DNA from: JALHTG01 sp964653695
Lineage (GTDB): Archaea > Thermoproteota > Bathyarchaeia > 40CM-2-53-6 > JALHTG01
DNA: 53,032 nucleotides
Assembly (NCBI GenBank): GCA_964653695.1
Contig: CAZZFQ010000003.1
Span: 1-53,032 of the forward strand
Direction: 5' to 3'
Made by a program: the position numbers and the translations under genes. Below the pieces are notes generated by a model. The model was not told where the DNA came from and ran no database searches. It was given only the letters and a program-made list of their open reading frames with translations. Positions 1-7,676 of the stretch are shown one piece after another. How positions within the stretch are numbered: position 1 is the stretch's first letter; every line of letters starts with the position of its first letter.

Positions 1-82
1 AACCCAGCTTCTCCACCAGATCCGCTGTCCGGAACGGCTTCAACTTGAATTTCCTGACCGCTTCGATGAAAGGTCGCATCAT
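1..82 (-). CDS. Partial CDS, possible HTH regulator (N-terminus only)
   Basis: An open frame runs off the left edge on the minus strand. It begins at tandem ATG codons (82 and 79) or an in-frame GTG at 91. The visible residues start MMRPFIEAVRKFKLKPF and continue into a short segment (RTADLVEKLG) that resembles the first helices of a winged-helix domain; this is a weak inference from 27 residues. The promoter context supports a real start: a TATA-like box lies at about 115-122 (TTTATAAGG on the minus strand), and a perfect inverted repeat sits between it and the start. A self-regulated transcription factor would fit that layout. The rest of the gene is outside the window. Confidence 0.4.
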   Translation of the reverse strand, partial: MMRPFIEAVRKFKLKPFRTADLVEKLG

Positions 83-86
83 GGCC

Positions 87-105
87 GTCACATGATAGAT
101 GTGAC
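87..105. promoter_or_regulatory. Perfect inverted repeat, probable operator
   Basis: GTCACAT-GATAG-ATGTGAC is a perfect 7-bp inverted repeat with a 5-base spacer. It lies between the minus-strand TATA-like box (about 115-122) and the ATG of the partial left-edge gene, where a bound dimeric repressor would block transcription. It also lies about 30-50 bases upstream of tnpB, so it could affect both genes. Confidence 0.5.
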
Positions 106-132
106 ATTACCGGCCTTATAAACCTATGAACA

Positions 133-1434
133 ATGGGTTCTGACAACTCTTCGGGCGATTGTTCTGTTCGCTCTCGGCGCTTCGTACATTCACTCACCTC
201 TCATGTTTTAAGCCGAGATCAACCAATCTCACTTGTGGACTTGACTGCGATTAAGGCTGTGGCCTTCCAGTACGAGCCCGACGAAGTTGTGAAGCCGCTT
301 CTTGAGACCTTTCGCATGATGGTCAACCACGCCCTATGGATAGGTTTGCGCGGAGGGATTCGCGGGCGCTTCAAGCTCATCAGGGCCGTGTACGAGGAGT
401 TCAAGCGGTATGGCCTGCATACCCACTACACGCTCAGCGCCTGCGAAGTGGCATCGGCCATATTGAAAAATCACAGGAGGAACCATCGGGCACCCACGGC
501 CAATAGAGTCTTCCTGAAACTTGACAATCAAACCTACCAGCTACGAGGCAGAACCCTCCGCATACCCAGGAAGCCGAGACAGTTCCTGACGTTGAAGCTC
601 AGGGTTGGCGGATACCAGCGTCGCTTCCTAGAGGACTCATCCTTAGCACATGGATCGATCACGTTGACAGAGAGCAAGGTGATTGTGGCCTTCAGGAACC
701 AGCAACCAGCAGCGAGACGGTACGATTCTGTTGTGGCCTACGATACGAACGAGCTCAGCCTAGACGGCGCATTCTCGAATGGAATCGAAATCAAACCAAT
801 CCATATCGACCTGAGGCAGATCGCGAGAATACGGTCATTCCACTTCGACAGGCGTAGACTCCTGCAAAGCCGCCTAGCCCACTGCCGAAGAAAGTTGAGG
901 ACGAAGCTAGCCAGCGACCGGGAGCGCGAACGCAGACGTGTCGATGCGGTTCTGCATCAGGTAGCAAAGAAACAGGTTCACTTGGCGAAAGAAAAGAACG
1001 GAAAGATTGTTCTGGAGGACTTGAAGGGGGTTAGGCGAAGCGCAAACAGGCGCAGGAGGAAGAGAAACCCGTACAACGGCAGATTTCAGCCAGTCTCAGT
1101 TCACTCAAAATCGCTGAAGCGACGGCTAAACAGTTGGCCTTTCCGCCGTCTGCACCGATTCATAGAATACAAAGCCAAATGGGAAGCCATACCGCTCTGC
1201 TATGTCCCTGCGAAGGATACGAGTCGAACCTGCCCGATATGTGGGTGCCTCCAAAATGGGCATCAAGGAGAGCAGGACCCGAAGACGCGGCAGGTATTCC
1301 AATGCCCCAGATGCGGCTGGAACTGCGATAGACATCTGAACGCCGCACTGAATCTGCTGAAGACACAGGATGAAGGGAGATGGTTCTCCCCAGATCGCCT
1401 CCCCGATGAGGTCATGACCATGAAGCGAGCTTAA
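133..1434 (+). CDS. tnpB: TnpB, RNA-guided nuclease of IS200/IS605 (IS1341-type) element
   Basis: This is a TnpB-family protein of 433 codons, within the usual 350-450 residue range. The RuvC-like catalytic triad appears intact: D204 (AYDTNE), E295 (IVLEDLKG) and D399 (CDRHLNAALNLL). A four-cysteine zinc finger (CPICG...CPRCG) lies between E295 and D399, as in active TnpB. No TnpA (Y1 transposase) is nearby, so this is a stand-alone element. The first ATG at 133 may be too early, because the left inverted repeat (136-159) would then be inside the gene; recognisable TnpB sequence begins near residue 40, and in-frame GTG/TTG codons at about 235-241 are candidates. TnpB is known to use a guide (omega/re) RNA from the 3' end of its own gene, so the region around 1340-1475 is the candidate. 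Its present activity is inferred. Confidence 0.9.
   Translation: MGSDNSSGDCSVRSRRFVHSLTSHVLSRDQPISLVDLTAIKAVAFQYEPDEVVKPLLETFRMMVNHALWIGLRGGIRGRFKLIRAVYEEFKRYGLHTHYTLSACEVASAILKNHRRNHRAPTANRVFLKLDNQTYQLRGRTLRIPRKPRQFLTLKLRVGGYQRRFLEDSSLAHGSITLTESKVIVAFRNQQPAARRYDSVVAYDTNELSLDGAFSNGIEIKPIHIDLRQIARIRSFHFDRRRLLQSRLAHCRRKLRTKLASDRERERRRVDAVLHQVAKKQVHLAKEKNGKIVLEDLKGVRRSANRRRRKRNPYNGRFQPVSVHSKSLKRRLNSWPFRRLHRFIEYKAKWEAIPLCYVPAKDTSRTCPICGCLQNGHQGEQDPKTRQVFQCPRCGWNCDRHLNAALNLLKTQDEGRWFSPDRLPDEVMTMKRA
136..159 (+). repeat. Left copy of 24-bp inverted repeat flanking tnpB
   Basis: This 24-base segment (begins GGTTCTGAC, ends GGGCGAT) matches the reverse complement of 1452-1475 at 22 of 24 positions. 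The two copies bracket tnpB. They may be the element ends, although classical IS200/IS605 elements have hairpins rather than long terminal inverted repeats. Confidence 0.65.
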
Positions 1435-1451
1435 GGGAAGGAAGATAACTC

Positions 1452-1475
1452 ATCACCCGAAGAGTTATCAGAACC
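1452..1475 (-). repeat. Right copy of 24-bp inverted repeat, with local hairpin
   Basis: This is the inverted partner of 136-159, with two mismatches, starting 18 bases after the tnpB stop. Its inner half also forms a perfect 8-bp hairpin with the adjoining sequence: GATAACTC at 1444-1451 pairs with GAGTTATC at 1462-1469. That hairpin could be the 3' end of the TnpB guide RNA or the right-end structure of the element. Confidence 0.6.
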
Positions 1476-1933
1476 GTCGCGAGTCTTCGTTGGCAAGTAG
1501 AAGTCGGACTGGCTTCTTTTTCGAGCCGACTCCTGAAAGACTGAGTTCGATAGTGGTCCGCGTATGATCTTTCCGAGAAGATATCTTGGATATGGAAAGC
1601 CGTTCTTCGCCGGGCTGAGATGCTAGATCCGACCCGCATAAAGGTCAGCCACGTCGGCTCAGGATCCTGTTCGTGCATACAAGCTGCTGACTTCGTAGCC
1701 GGACCGGCTCGTCGCAAGTAGGAATGGGAAAATAGTAGATACTACGACATAGTTGCGCATAAGGTGAGATACTTCATAATGCCTTGGTAGGACGGCAACC
1801 CCTGTCCTACTCGCTCCATGCCCAAATCCATGGGCCTAGATAAAGAGCAGAACACCATCGAGTGTTAGGTGAGTCGACCAACCCAGGAAAGCTCCAGCCA
1901 TACCCATCTGGCTCTCCTCAACTGAAGTGGCAG
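1476..1933. other. Non-coding gap after tnpB
   Basis: I see no convincing gene here. There is a perfect 7-bp hairpin (GTAGGAC at 1787-1793, GTCCTAC at 1804-1810) of unknown role. The short open frames look like chance. Confidence 0.4.
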
Positions 1934-2010
1934 AGCCTATATGTGCAGTTTGTCTTCGTGAGTCCTCTACTCTTCAATCGGTCTAGTTTCCGCTTCAGTT
2001 CGTTGAAGAA
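1934..2010 (-). pseudogene. Fragment of MNT nucleotidyltransferase (duplicated 3' end)
   Basis: This 77-bp stretch matches 3798-3874 with only three differences that I can count. It encodes the same C-terminal peptide (ELKRKLDRLKSRGLTKTNC) as the MNT gene at 3773-4207. No nucleotidyltransferase core (GS...SDxD) is attached, so it is a broken copy. The near identity points to a recent duplication, or to a deletion that left only the tail of an extra HEPN-MNT pair. Confidence 0.75.
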
Positions 2011-2346
2011 GAGTGGAAGGCTTCGCACAGAGGAAAGGCAGAAGGAAATTGCGCTGCGGGTTTCATCCTGACGCGTTGAGGCATCTGTTTGAGGCGGAGT
2101 GCGCTCACGCATGAATCAATGCCATCATAAGCTAGCTTTAGATGGGACACGATGAAGGCGTGGGATATGTCTACAACCATCAATATAGTTGCATCCGGAA
2201 GACTTTGTGGAAGCGTGTAGAAAGGCGAAACATGCCTGAGAATAACGACACCTGAAAACTGGGCCGATCAGCAGCGAAAGATGAAGGACCTAGAACGGAG
2301 GCTCTTACGCTTGGAAGCTGCCTACTGACAATAGGAGTCAATAAGC
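2011..2346. other. Decayed coding-like DNA
   Basis: This gap has no intact gene. On the plus strand a frame at 2221-2328 is open for 35 codons and ends in a coherent charged stretch (ENWADQQRKMKDLERRLLR, then LEAAY and TGA). Upstream, coding-like sequence continues only with stops and frame changes (for example DFVEACRKAKHA followed by a stop). This looks like the 3' end of a degraded gene that I do not recognise. Confidence 0.3.
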
Positions 2347-2730
2347 TTACGTGCTTCTCAGGTTCCACGAACCCTTACATGTCATTCTGTCACTCGTAGA
2401 GGTGTGAAGCAGCGGATGTCTTACGAGTTTGACTCTTTTTCGGTAGAAGTCTGCCTTCTCGGGCGGTTGCACATGAACTTGGAATGGCTCTCTTATTCCC
2501 GCCTTCCAGAGTTCAAGCTGCATCCTAGCTGGTTCGAAGTTGGTAACTACTAGAACGTCTATGTCGCTTGAATAGTTGTGTCTGTTCTCCGCTACAGAAC
2601 CGAATAGATATGTTTCAGCGTTGGGATCTAGTTTGAGGGCCGTCTCTCTGATGGTTTGGAGATGTTTTGCAAGGTTTTTGAAGACTTCACGCCTTCTTAT
2701 AGCGGCCTTCACTATGATCTCATGTGACAT
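2347..2730 (-). CDS. MNT-domain nucleotidyltransferase, antitoxin of HEPN-MNT pair 1
   Basis: This is a minimal nucleotidyltransferase of 127 residues. It shows the family core LFGSVAENRHNYSSDIDVLVV: the GS motif, then SSDID carrying the catalytic-type acidic residues. In characterised HEPN/MNT systems such proteins neutralise the HEPN RNase, either by AMP modification or by binding. The gene starts inside the 3' end of the upstream HEPN gene (11-bp overlap), so the pair is co-transcribed in the order HEPN then MNT. The C-terminal 25 residues or so look non-conserved and may be an extension from a frame change. Function is assigned by family. Confidence 0.88.
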   Translation of the reverse strand: MSHEIIVKAAIRRREVFKNLAKHLQTIRETALKLDPNAETYLFGSVAENRHNYSSDIDVLVVTNFEPARMQLELWKAGIREPFQVHVQPPEKADFYRKRVKLVRHPLLHTSTSDRMTCKGSWNLRST

Positions 2731-3139
2731 TTTCCATCACTTCCTTGACAACCTTCATTAGTCTTTCAGCCTCGTCTCTCTTGATCTCTCTTGGCAGGTA
2801 CCTAGAAGTTATGTAAGCATCTTCCAACATTCCTAGTTCGAGGAGATAACTGTTCAGCATGCTCTTCATAGATGCCTTCTTCTCTTCTGGTGCGAGATCT
2901 GAGAGTATCTCCAAGAGGGTTCTGACACTGTGAGTTCTCGGAAAGTCGGCGCCGGCTGTTAGCATTTTCGATTTGAGGAACAGCTGTAGAGCTTGTTCGA
3001 GGCTGAATGCGGCGAGGCCGTAAAGACCTCTGGCTATCTGGTATTCAGCAGTTTCCAGGAACTGCTTTGACCTTCCGAGCAGGTGCTCTTCTTCTTCTTT
3101 TCGAGTCACAACCAGCCCCTTTCCGTTTTCATTTGTCAT
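2720..3139 (-). CDS. HEPN-domain protein, toxin of HEPN-MNT pair 1
   Basis: This 139-residue helical HEPN protein shows the typical pattern LYGLAAFSLEQALQLFLKS (substrate-binding-like helix), then HSVRTLLEIL and DAYITSRYLP. HEPN proteins paired with MNT are ribonuclease toxins or are modified by the partner. This one belongs to the archaeal DAYIxSRYxP branch and lacks an obvious R-x4-6-H motif, so RNase activity is not certain. It overlaps the MNT gene at its 3' end. The ATG at 3139 is followed by a variable, charged N-terminus before the HEPN domain starts near residue 20. Confidence 0.87.
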   Translation of the reverse strand: MTNENGKGLVVTRKEEEEHLLGRSKQFLETAEYQIARGLYGLAAFSLEQALQLFLKSKMLTAGADFPRTHSVRTLLEILSDLAPEEKKASMKSMLNSYLLELGMLEDAYITSRYLPREIKRDEAERLMKVVKEVMENVT

Positions 3140-3772
3140 GAACCTTTACGGCATGAAGGCCACTCGTTTTGAGCGCTTCCTAAAGGTTTTGTGGTAATGT
3201 TCGAGGCTCTGTTGACTTAAGCCGTTTATTGTAGCTCGTTGATAGTGTTTTCTCTATGCTTGCACCGCTACGAATCGACGAGGGTTCTTCTCATATCATG
3301 CTGAGAAGCCTATTCTGCAACGCTTGAGAAGGAGAGAGTATCCCTAGAACGACCTAGCAAGGGGTTTCGCAACTCTCTTAAGCTAAGAGAGTCGCAAAGC
3401 CATGACAGAAGTTCAATGGAAGCCTGGAAGACACGAAAATGGAATTCTAAGGCTTATCTTGACAACACCGTAAACCTCATCCAAATCTATGAGCACAACG
3501 ATAGTTGCTCTAGTGTCAGGGTCCCATAGTTTGCGGCTACATGAGGCTTTGATTGCAATAAGCTTTGAAGCCTTCTAGGTCGTTGAATCTTGAGCACTTT
3601 GCCTTCGGCTCGGAAATGTCGGTAGATTCTGTGAGACTGTTAGGCTTTGTCTGCGTGGCAGCTTGGCGCCCTATGGATCGAAAGATGACTTTCCAACAAG
3701 TCGCAGTGAAACGCTTCAGCTCGACCTTGTACCTGAACAGCGCATTACCTCGGTATCCTGCTAGCTACAAAT
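3140..3772. other. Gap between HEPN-MNT pairs: hairpin and gene debris
   Basis: No intact gene is seen. A 12-bp stem with one G-T type mismatch lies at 3369-3395 (GCAACTCTCTTA, loop AGC, TAAGAGAGTCGC). On the minus strand a 53-codon open stretch at 3413-3574 reads like coding sequence but has no start codon. A plus-strand open stretch near 3620-3770 also reads plausibly (PYGSKDDFPTSRSETLQLD). Both are probably remnants. Confidence 0.4.
3413..3574 (-). pseudogene. Possible gene remnant, unrecognised
   Basis: This 53-codon frame is bounded by TAG and TGA and has no ATG, GTG or TTG at its head. Its middle (LWDPDTRATIVVLIDLDEVY) has the hydrophobic and acidic pattern of a real beta-alpha segment. 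I do not recognise the family. It could be the 3' end of a gene cut by the rearrangement that built this toxin-antitoxin island. Confidence 0.25.
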
Positions 3773-4207
3773 CTAAAAGTAGCCTTGTCTATCCTTCAGC
3801 CTATACGTGCAGTTTGTCTTCGTGAGTCCTCTACTCTTCAATCGGTCTAGTTTCCGCTTCAGTTCGCTGAGGAAAGGCGGATTGCTGGCGATCGGAACGC
3901 CTTCTTCCACCGCCTCGATGGCTTTGATATCAAGTCGGTCGAGCATGTAAGTGAATTCTTGCGGTGTATAGCCAATCACCTCAAAGTTGAAACCGCTATC
4001 GAGAGGCGGGGCCAGCTCTTCCAAGCGTTCTAGGAAGGATTTCTTGAAATCCGCTATCACGATCAAATCTACGTCACTCCACGGCATGTCCTCTCCAACC
4101 GCCGTTGACCCACACAGTATGATGGTGGGCTGATCGTACAGGCGCGCAAGTCGATTGCAGTAGCCATGCAGTTCGTTTTGAAGGTCGGGAGATTGGAGCT
4201 TTGTCAT
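3773..4207 (-). CDS. MNT-domain nucleotidyltransferase, antitoxin of HEPN-MNT pair 2
   Basis: This 144-residue protein has the nucleotidyltransferase signature ILCGSTAVGEDMPWSDVDLI, with GS and the D-x-D pair for metal and nucleotide binding. Its start overlaps the stop of the upstream HEPN gene by 4 bases (ATGA type), which indicates translational coupling. The C-terminal tail (ELKRKLDRLKSRGLTKTNC) is duplicated at 1934-2010. It is not a close copy of the MNT in pair 1, so the two pairs have separate origins. An antitoxin role is inferred from the family. Confidence 0.9.
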   Translation of the reverse strand: MTKLQSPDLQNELHGYCNRLARLYDQPTIILCGSTAVGEDMPWSDVDLIVIADFKKSFLERLEELAPPLDSGFNFEVIGYTPQEFTYMLDRLDIKAIEAVEEGVPIASNPPFLSELKRKLDRLKSRGLTKTNCTYRLKDRQGYF

Positions 4208-4602
4208 TGAAGCTGCCTCTCGACGTACTGGATGATCTTGGCTGCGTGATCCAATGTTCTACGGCTAACAATCTCATCATAGCTCTCGTGTGGGGTCCCA
4301 GATGGAATAGCGTTCGGGTATCTGGCAGGAACATAATGTCGGTCAAGCTCCGAGGCTAGCAGAAGCAGCTCTCCCAGATTCTCATGCTTCGCTTCCGCAT
4401 ATCGCGCGAGGAGCTCATGTACGGATTGACCAAAAGGTGACTCTCCAATCACATAGAGAAGCGCCTTCGCAGCCTTCTCGCCTGCTTGTTGGCAGATGAA
4501 GGCACAGGAGTTGTACCTTCGTGACTTGTGAAGTATTTGGGCAGTTTCGAGGTCCCATTGTGCCTCCGAAAGCCAACGCCTCGCTTCTTCACCCCTCCGC
4601 AA
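4204..4602 (-). CDS. HEPN-domain protein, toxin of HEPN-MNT pair 2
   Basis: This 132-residue protein matches the archaeal HEPN family well: an N-terminal helix (EEARRWLSEAQWDLETAQIL), then RRYNSCAFICQQAGEKAAKA, HELLARY, and LDRHYVPARYPNAIPSGTPH, followed by a last helix. It is the first gene of the pair, with MNT following by a 4-base overlap. The start appears to be TTG at 4602; no in-frame ATG lies near. A purine-rich GGAGGGG follows just inside the gene, so the exact start is uncertain. A T-rich box (TTTATTTT) about 45-50 bases upstream may be its promoter. Confidence 0.9.
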   Translation of the reverse strand: MRRGEEARRWLSEAQWDLETAQILHKSRRYNSCAFICQQAGEKAAKALLYVIGESPFGQSVHELLARYAEAKHENLGELLLLASELDRHYVPARYPNAIPSGTPHESYDEIVSRRTLDHAAKIIQYVERQLQ

Positions 4603-5047
4603 CCTTCAGAACCTCCCAGACTCCGCATTCCCTAAAGCATAGGAAGACTGAGCAAAATAAACTCGCTTGTATCAAAGAGGCCATCGGGCGCCATCACGGC
4701 TCCGAAGCCCACCAACCCTTCGAGTTCAATTTCGAGTAGTGTTTAACACTGCCAATTGGGCCCCATAGCTCATAATTCGGGTATCGCGCTCTTTCTTAGG
4801 TTCAGTTCTCCTCAAAGCCAGTTCCTGAACGTGCCGTCAGACCCAGAAGGTAGGTTCTGAGGAAGAGTCTGTAGGCGCTACGGCAGATGTCACAGACTTA
4901 TTATCCTTCTTAGCACAGATCTCGCAGGAGATATTGGATTTGAATCCGACCGCGTCGCATATCCCCTTCAACAAAAGAAGGGGCATAAGATAAACCGTGA
5001 TCTAGTTGTTGATCGATCAGTAGTGCGATGGCGAAAGTGACTTTCGG
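4603..5047. other. Intergenic region upstream of HEPN pair 2 and C25 protease
   Basis: This is a divergent promoter region between the minus-strand HEPN gene and the plus-strand protease. I see AT-rich candidates near 4650 (minus) but no clear operator, repeat or gene. Confidence 0.4.
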
Positions 5048-6928
5048 ATGCTGATCGGCTTGGGATCATTGGTCTCGAATGGAATGTTCAGGGGATTGTC
5101 GAAACTCTGCAGGAGATTTCTTGTTTCGCTTTTCCTTGCAGTTCTGATAGTCGCGGCCTTGGGGCGGCTCCTCTCCATTGAATACCCTTCAAGCCGGTAC
5201 GACGCAGAACCCGATGATGCCAATGAGCTTGTCGGAATCGCTCAAGATATAACCATCAAGGTCAGCCTTTCAGCTACGCCACAGCTGCCTCTTCCCCACA
5301 TTGCCATTCTGCTTCCTCCAAACGGTAAAATTACTGACGTACAGTTCTCGGCAACCGCTTGGAGCGTCTATGGATACACGCTTGTCGAATCGTTTTTCAG
5401 GTGCTACAAACTGGCTTTCTTTCGCTTCTCGAAACTGGCCGATTATGTTTATGGACCTCATGATGTTACCTTCGTCGTTTCCCCTGTTGAACCGATGATG
5501 CGGCATGTGGAGTGGGATGAGGTTGCCAGCCCACTAATGTCGTATCTAAAATCTAAGGACTACTGGTTCAACAATGCTTTCTGCCGTTTTATCTCTTCAG
5601 GTAAGATGGGTGAATGGAAAGCCTACCCAACTTTTAGCGTCGAAAGGCGCTCAGCCTTCACCCTTCCGATCTACGTGCCAAAGATCAAGTATCTTGCAAT
5701 CGTTCCCGAAGCTTGGGCATCAGTCGTTCAACCTCTACTGTCATGGAAAAGGGAGAAAGGCCTTCCAGCAACGTACTACACCCTAGAATGGATCGACTCC
5801 TCCTACGCAGGATCAAATTTAGAGGGAAGAATAGGGGAGTTCCTAAAGGACGCCTTCAATGCCTGGCAGATAGACTATGTTCTGCTTGCTGGAGGGGCCA
5901 GCAAAATTCCGCCGGGCAACTACGAGTGCTTAGACGGGGACGAGGATGCGTTCCCAGATCTGGCCGTTGGTCGGCTACCCGCTGACAGCGTTGAGGATTT
6001 GGCGATCATGGTAAACAAAATTGTGAAGTATGAGCAGCAAACAATCGTGAGCGCCGAATGCAACAATCTCCTTGGAATCCTTGGCGAAAACGAACCCAGA
6101 CTCACACTCCCCTCAAGCCTTCATCCAACTTGGCTTGTATGCGGTCGAAACTTGACTTCTCCAAGCCAGATCAATAATTGCATTCAAGCTGGTGTAGGAC
6201 TAGTGTTTGAGAACACGCATGGGAATCCAAGCACGTGGTCACTAGGTTCGGAGCTTGAAAACTACCGTTCTGATCACGCGCTATTGTTACGCAACACTCT
6301 ACTACCAGCCATACTGGCTGGTGGATGTAACACGTCCGATTACCGATGGCCAAATTGCATAGGGACAGCCTTCCTCAAGAATCCTAGCGGAGGCGGGATA
6401 GCATACTTGGGATGGTTTGGATTAGGCGGCTTTGCTCCCTCTGGACTTGGCTGCAATTCTCTATCAACGCTCTTCAACATATCGAACTGGAAGCCTGCAC
6501 TATCGATAGTGCAAGGCTGCGTTTTCACCTACCCCCATAATTTCTATGGTTCCCTCTTTCTCCATGGCGAAGAGAGGCAGACAAAAGAGATTCTACTAGG
6601 TGATCCAGAAATGTCAGTGTGGACCACATCACCCAAAGATTTGACATTATCCATGAAAGATGGAACTGTTCCAAGCGGCAGCTTCATCACTGTCCGGGTC
6701 ACAGATAAGAACACGCAGCTCCCCACGATAGGAATAACCGCCAGAGTTCTTGGAGGAGACTTCCTTGAGATGACGAGTGATGACCAAGGTCAAATAGCCT
6801 TCAAGGCTCCGACGACCCCGGGCGAGTTCACGTATAACTTGTACGCGTTGTATAGAAACAAACCGAATCATTTCACCATCACCATCAAGGTTCTCAGCGC
6901 AACCACTGGCTTTGATCTCGTTAAGTAG
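5048..6928 (+). CDS. Secreted gingipain-type cysteine protease (peptidase C25 family)
   Basis: The 626-residue product begins with a hydrophobic export or anchor segment (residues about 20-45, FLVSLFLAVLIVAAL). The middle matches the C25 caspase-like fold: YLAIVPEAW, LLSWKREKGLPATYYTLEWI, DYVLLAGGASKIP and FPDLAVGRLP. The catalytic histidine is H391 in ENTHGNPSTW and the catalytic cysteine is C427 in AGGCNTSDY; both are present. From about residue 540 an Ig-like beta domain follows (PKDLTLSMKDGTVPSGSFIT...). Bacterial gingipains use this arrangement outside the cell. There is no type IX secretion tail, so export is probably by Sec. The first Met (5048) may be upstream of the true start; M13 is an alternative. 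The gene stands alone. Confidence 0.85.
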   Translation: MLIGLGSLVSNGMFRGLSKLCRRFLVSLFLAVLIVAALGRLLSIEYPSSRYDAEPDDANELVGIAQDITIKVSLSATPQLPLPHIAILLPPNGKITDVQFSATAWSVYGYTLVESFFRCYKLAFFRFSKLADYVYGPHDVTFVVSPVEPMMRHVEWDEVASPLMSYLKSKDYWFNNAFCRFISSGKMGEWKAYPTFSVERRSAFTLPIYVPKIKYLAIVPEAWASVVQPLLSWKREKGLPATYYTLEWIDSSYAGSNLEGRIGEFLKDAFNAWQIDYVLLAGGASKIPPGNYECLDGDEDAFPDLAVGRLPADSVEDLAIMVNKIVKYEQQTIVSAECNNLLGILGENEPRLTLPSSLHPTWLVCGRNLTSPSQINNCIQAGVGLVFENTHGNPSTWSLGSELENYRSDHALLLRNTLLPAILAGGCNTSDYRWPNCIGTAFLKNPSGGGIAYLGWFGLGGFAPSGLGCNSLSTLFNISNWKPALSIVQGCVFTYPHNFYGSLFLHGEERQTKEILLGDPEMSVWTTSPKDLTLSMKDGTVPSGSFITVRVTDKNTQLPTIGITARVLGGDFLEMTSDDQGQIAFKAPTTPGEFTYNLYALYRNKPNHFTITIKVLSATTGFDLVK

Positions 6929-7271
6929 AAGCGGCGATATCTCTGTTACGCGCCCTCAGCAAAGGTAGTATTGAGCCACTCCTCCCTCTAGAGAGTGCCA
7001 TGAGCACCGGTCGAGAATGTGAAACATCTCGTGGGGCAAGACTCACAAGCGGCATAGTTCGCAACTTGAGTCAATGGCACAGCTCGTCTCACAGCAGTCA
7101 ACTTCTCCGGTCCACACTGCTAGTGGAGAAGCAAAAATCACCAGAACCTTTCCAGCATCCACAAATCGATATTTGAGAAGCCGGCCGTAGCAACCAATGA
7201 CTGAGCGACCATGAAGAGCCCAGTTATGAGTGCCGATGTCTGATTCTCTGAGCTTTCAGCTGAAGAGGACG
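6929..7271. other. Intergenic region
   Basis: No gene, repeat or clear regulatory site is visible between the protease stop and the convergent aspartic protease gene. Confidence 0.4.
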
Positions 7272-7676
7272 CTAGATCAGCATAAGGGAGTCGGTTTTCT
7301 TAAGCCTTCCCGTTACTGTGTCCGGCATCAGGTTAAGAAGCTCTAATGTCGTCAAGCCAACTATCGCCAACTCACTCAACTGTTTTGACCTCAACATTTT
7401 CTTGACCTCGTCCGGTATCTTTAGGACAAGTAAATGCGCATAGGGTAGTTCTTCCTCTTCTACTATCAGTCTGTTGATGACCGCCAACTCCCCCTCCATC
7501 TTATGTCCAGAGGCGGTTGTAAGCGCGAGTGTTCGTTTGACGTAGGTTACACCAATCTTGTCAGCCACATCCTTGTCAACTATGGTCACTGATGCTCCAG
7601 TGTCGACAAGCGCAGTGTCCTCCATACGCTCCGTCGAACCCTGGAGCTTCAGTCTCGCCCTGACAATAGTCAACAA
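7272..7676 (-). CDS. Clan AA (retropepsin-like) aspartic protease
   Basis: This 134-residue single-domain protein has the retropepsin active-site motif ALVDTGASVTIVDKD near residues 27-40. A second hydrophobic-glycine segment near the C-terminus (LAIVGLTTLELL) matches the ILG-type flap region of the fold. Such proteins work as dimers. The start is probably TTG at 7676, because no ATG is in frame nearby and the resulting N-terminus (LTIVRARLKLQG) is a normal first strand. A possible small gene overlaps it upstream. A second clan AA protease occurs at 14964 with an RHH-DUF5678 partner, so the two may belong to related accessory modules. The substrate is unknown. Confidence 0.75.
   Translation of the reverse strand: MLTIVRARLKLQGSTERMEDTALVDTGASVTIVDKDVADKIGVTYVKRTLALTTASGHKMEGELAVINRLIVEEEELPYAHLLVLKIPDEVKKMLRSKQLSELAIVGLTTLELLNLMPDTVTGRLKKTDSLMLI

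Noticed and set aside
3565..3825. 86-codon plus-strand frame between HEPN-MNT pairs
   Set aside because: It has no ribosome site or motif, and its end runs antisense into the MNT gene.
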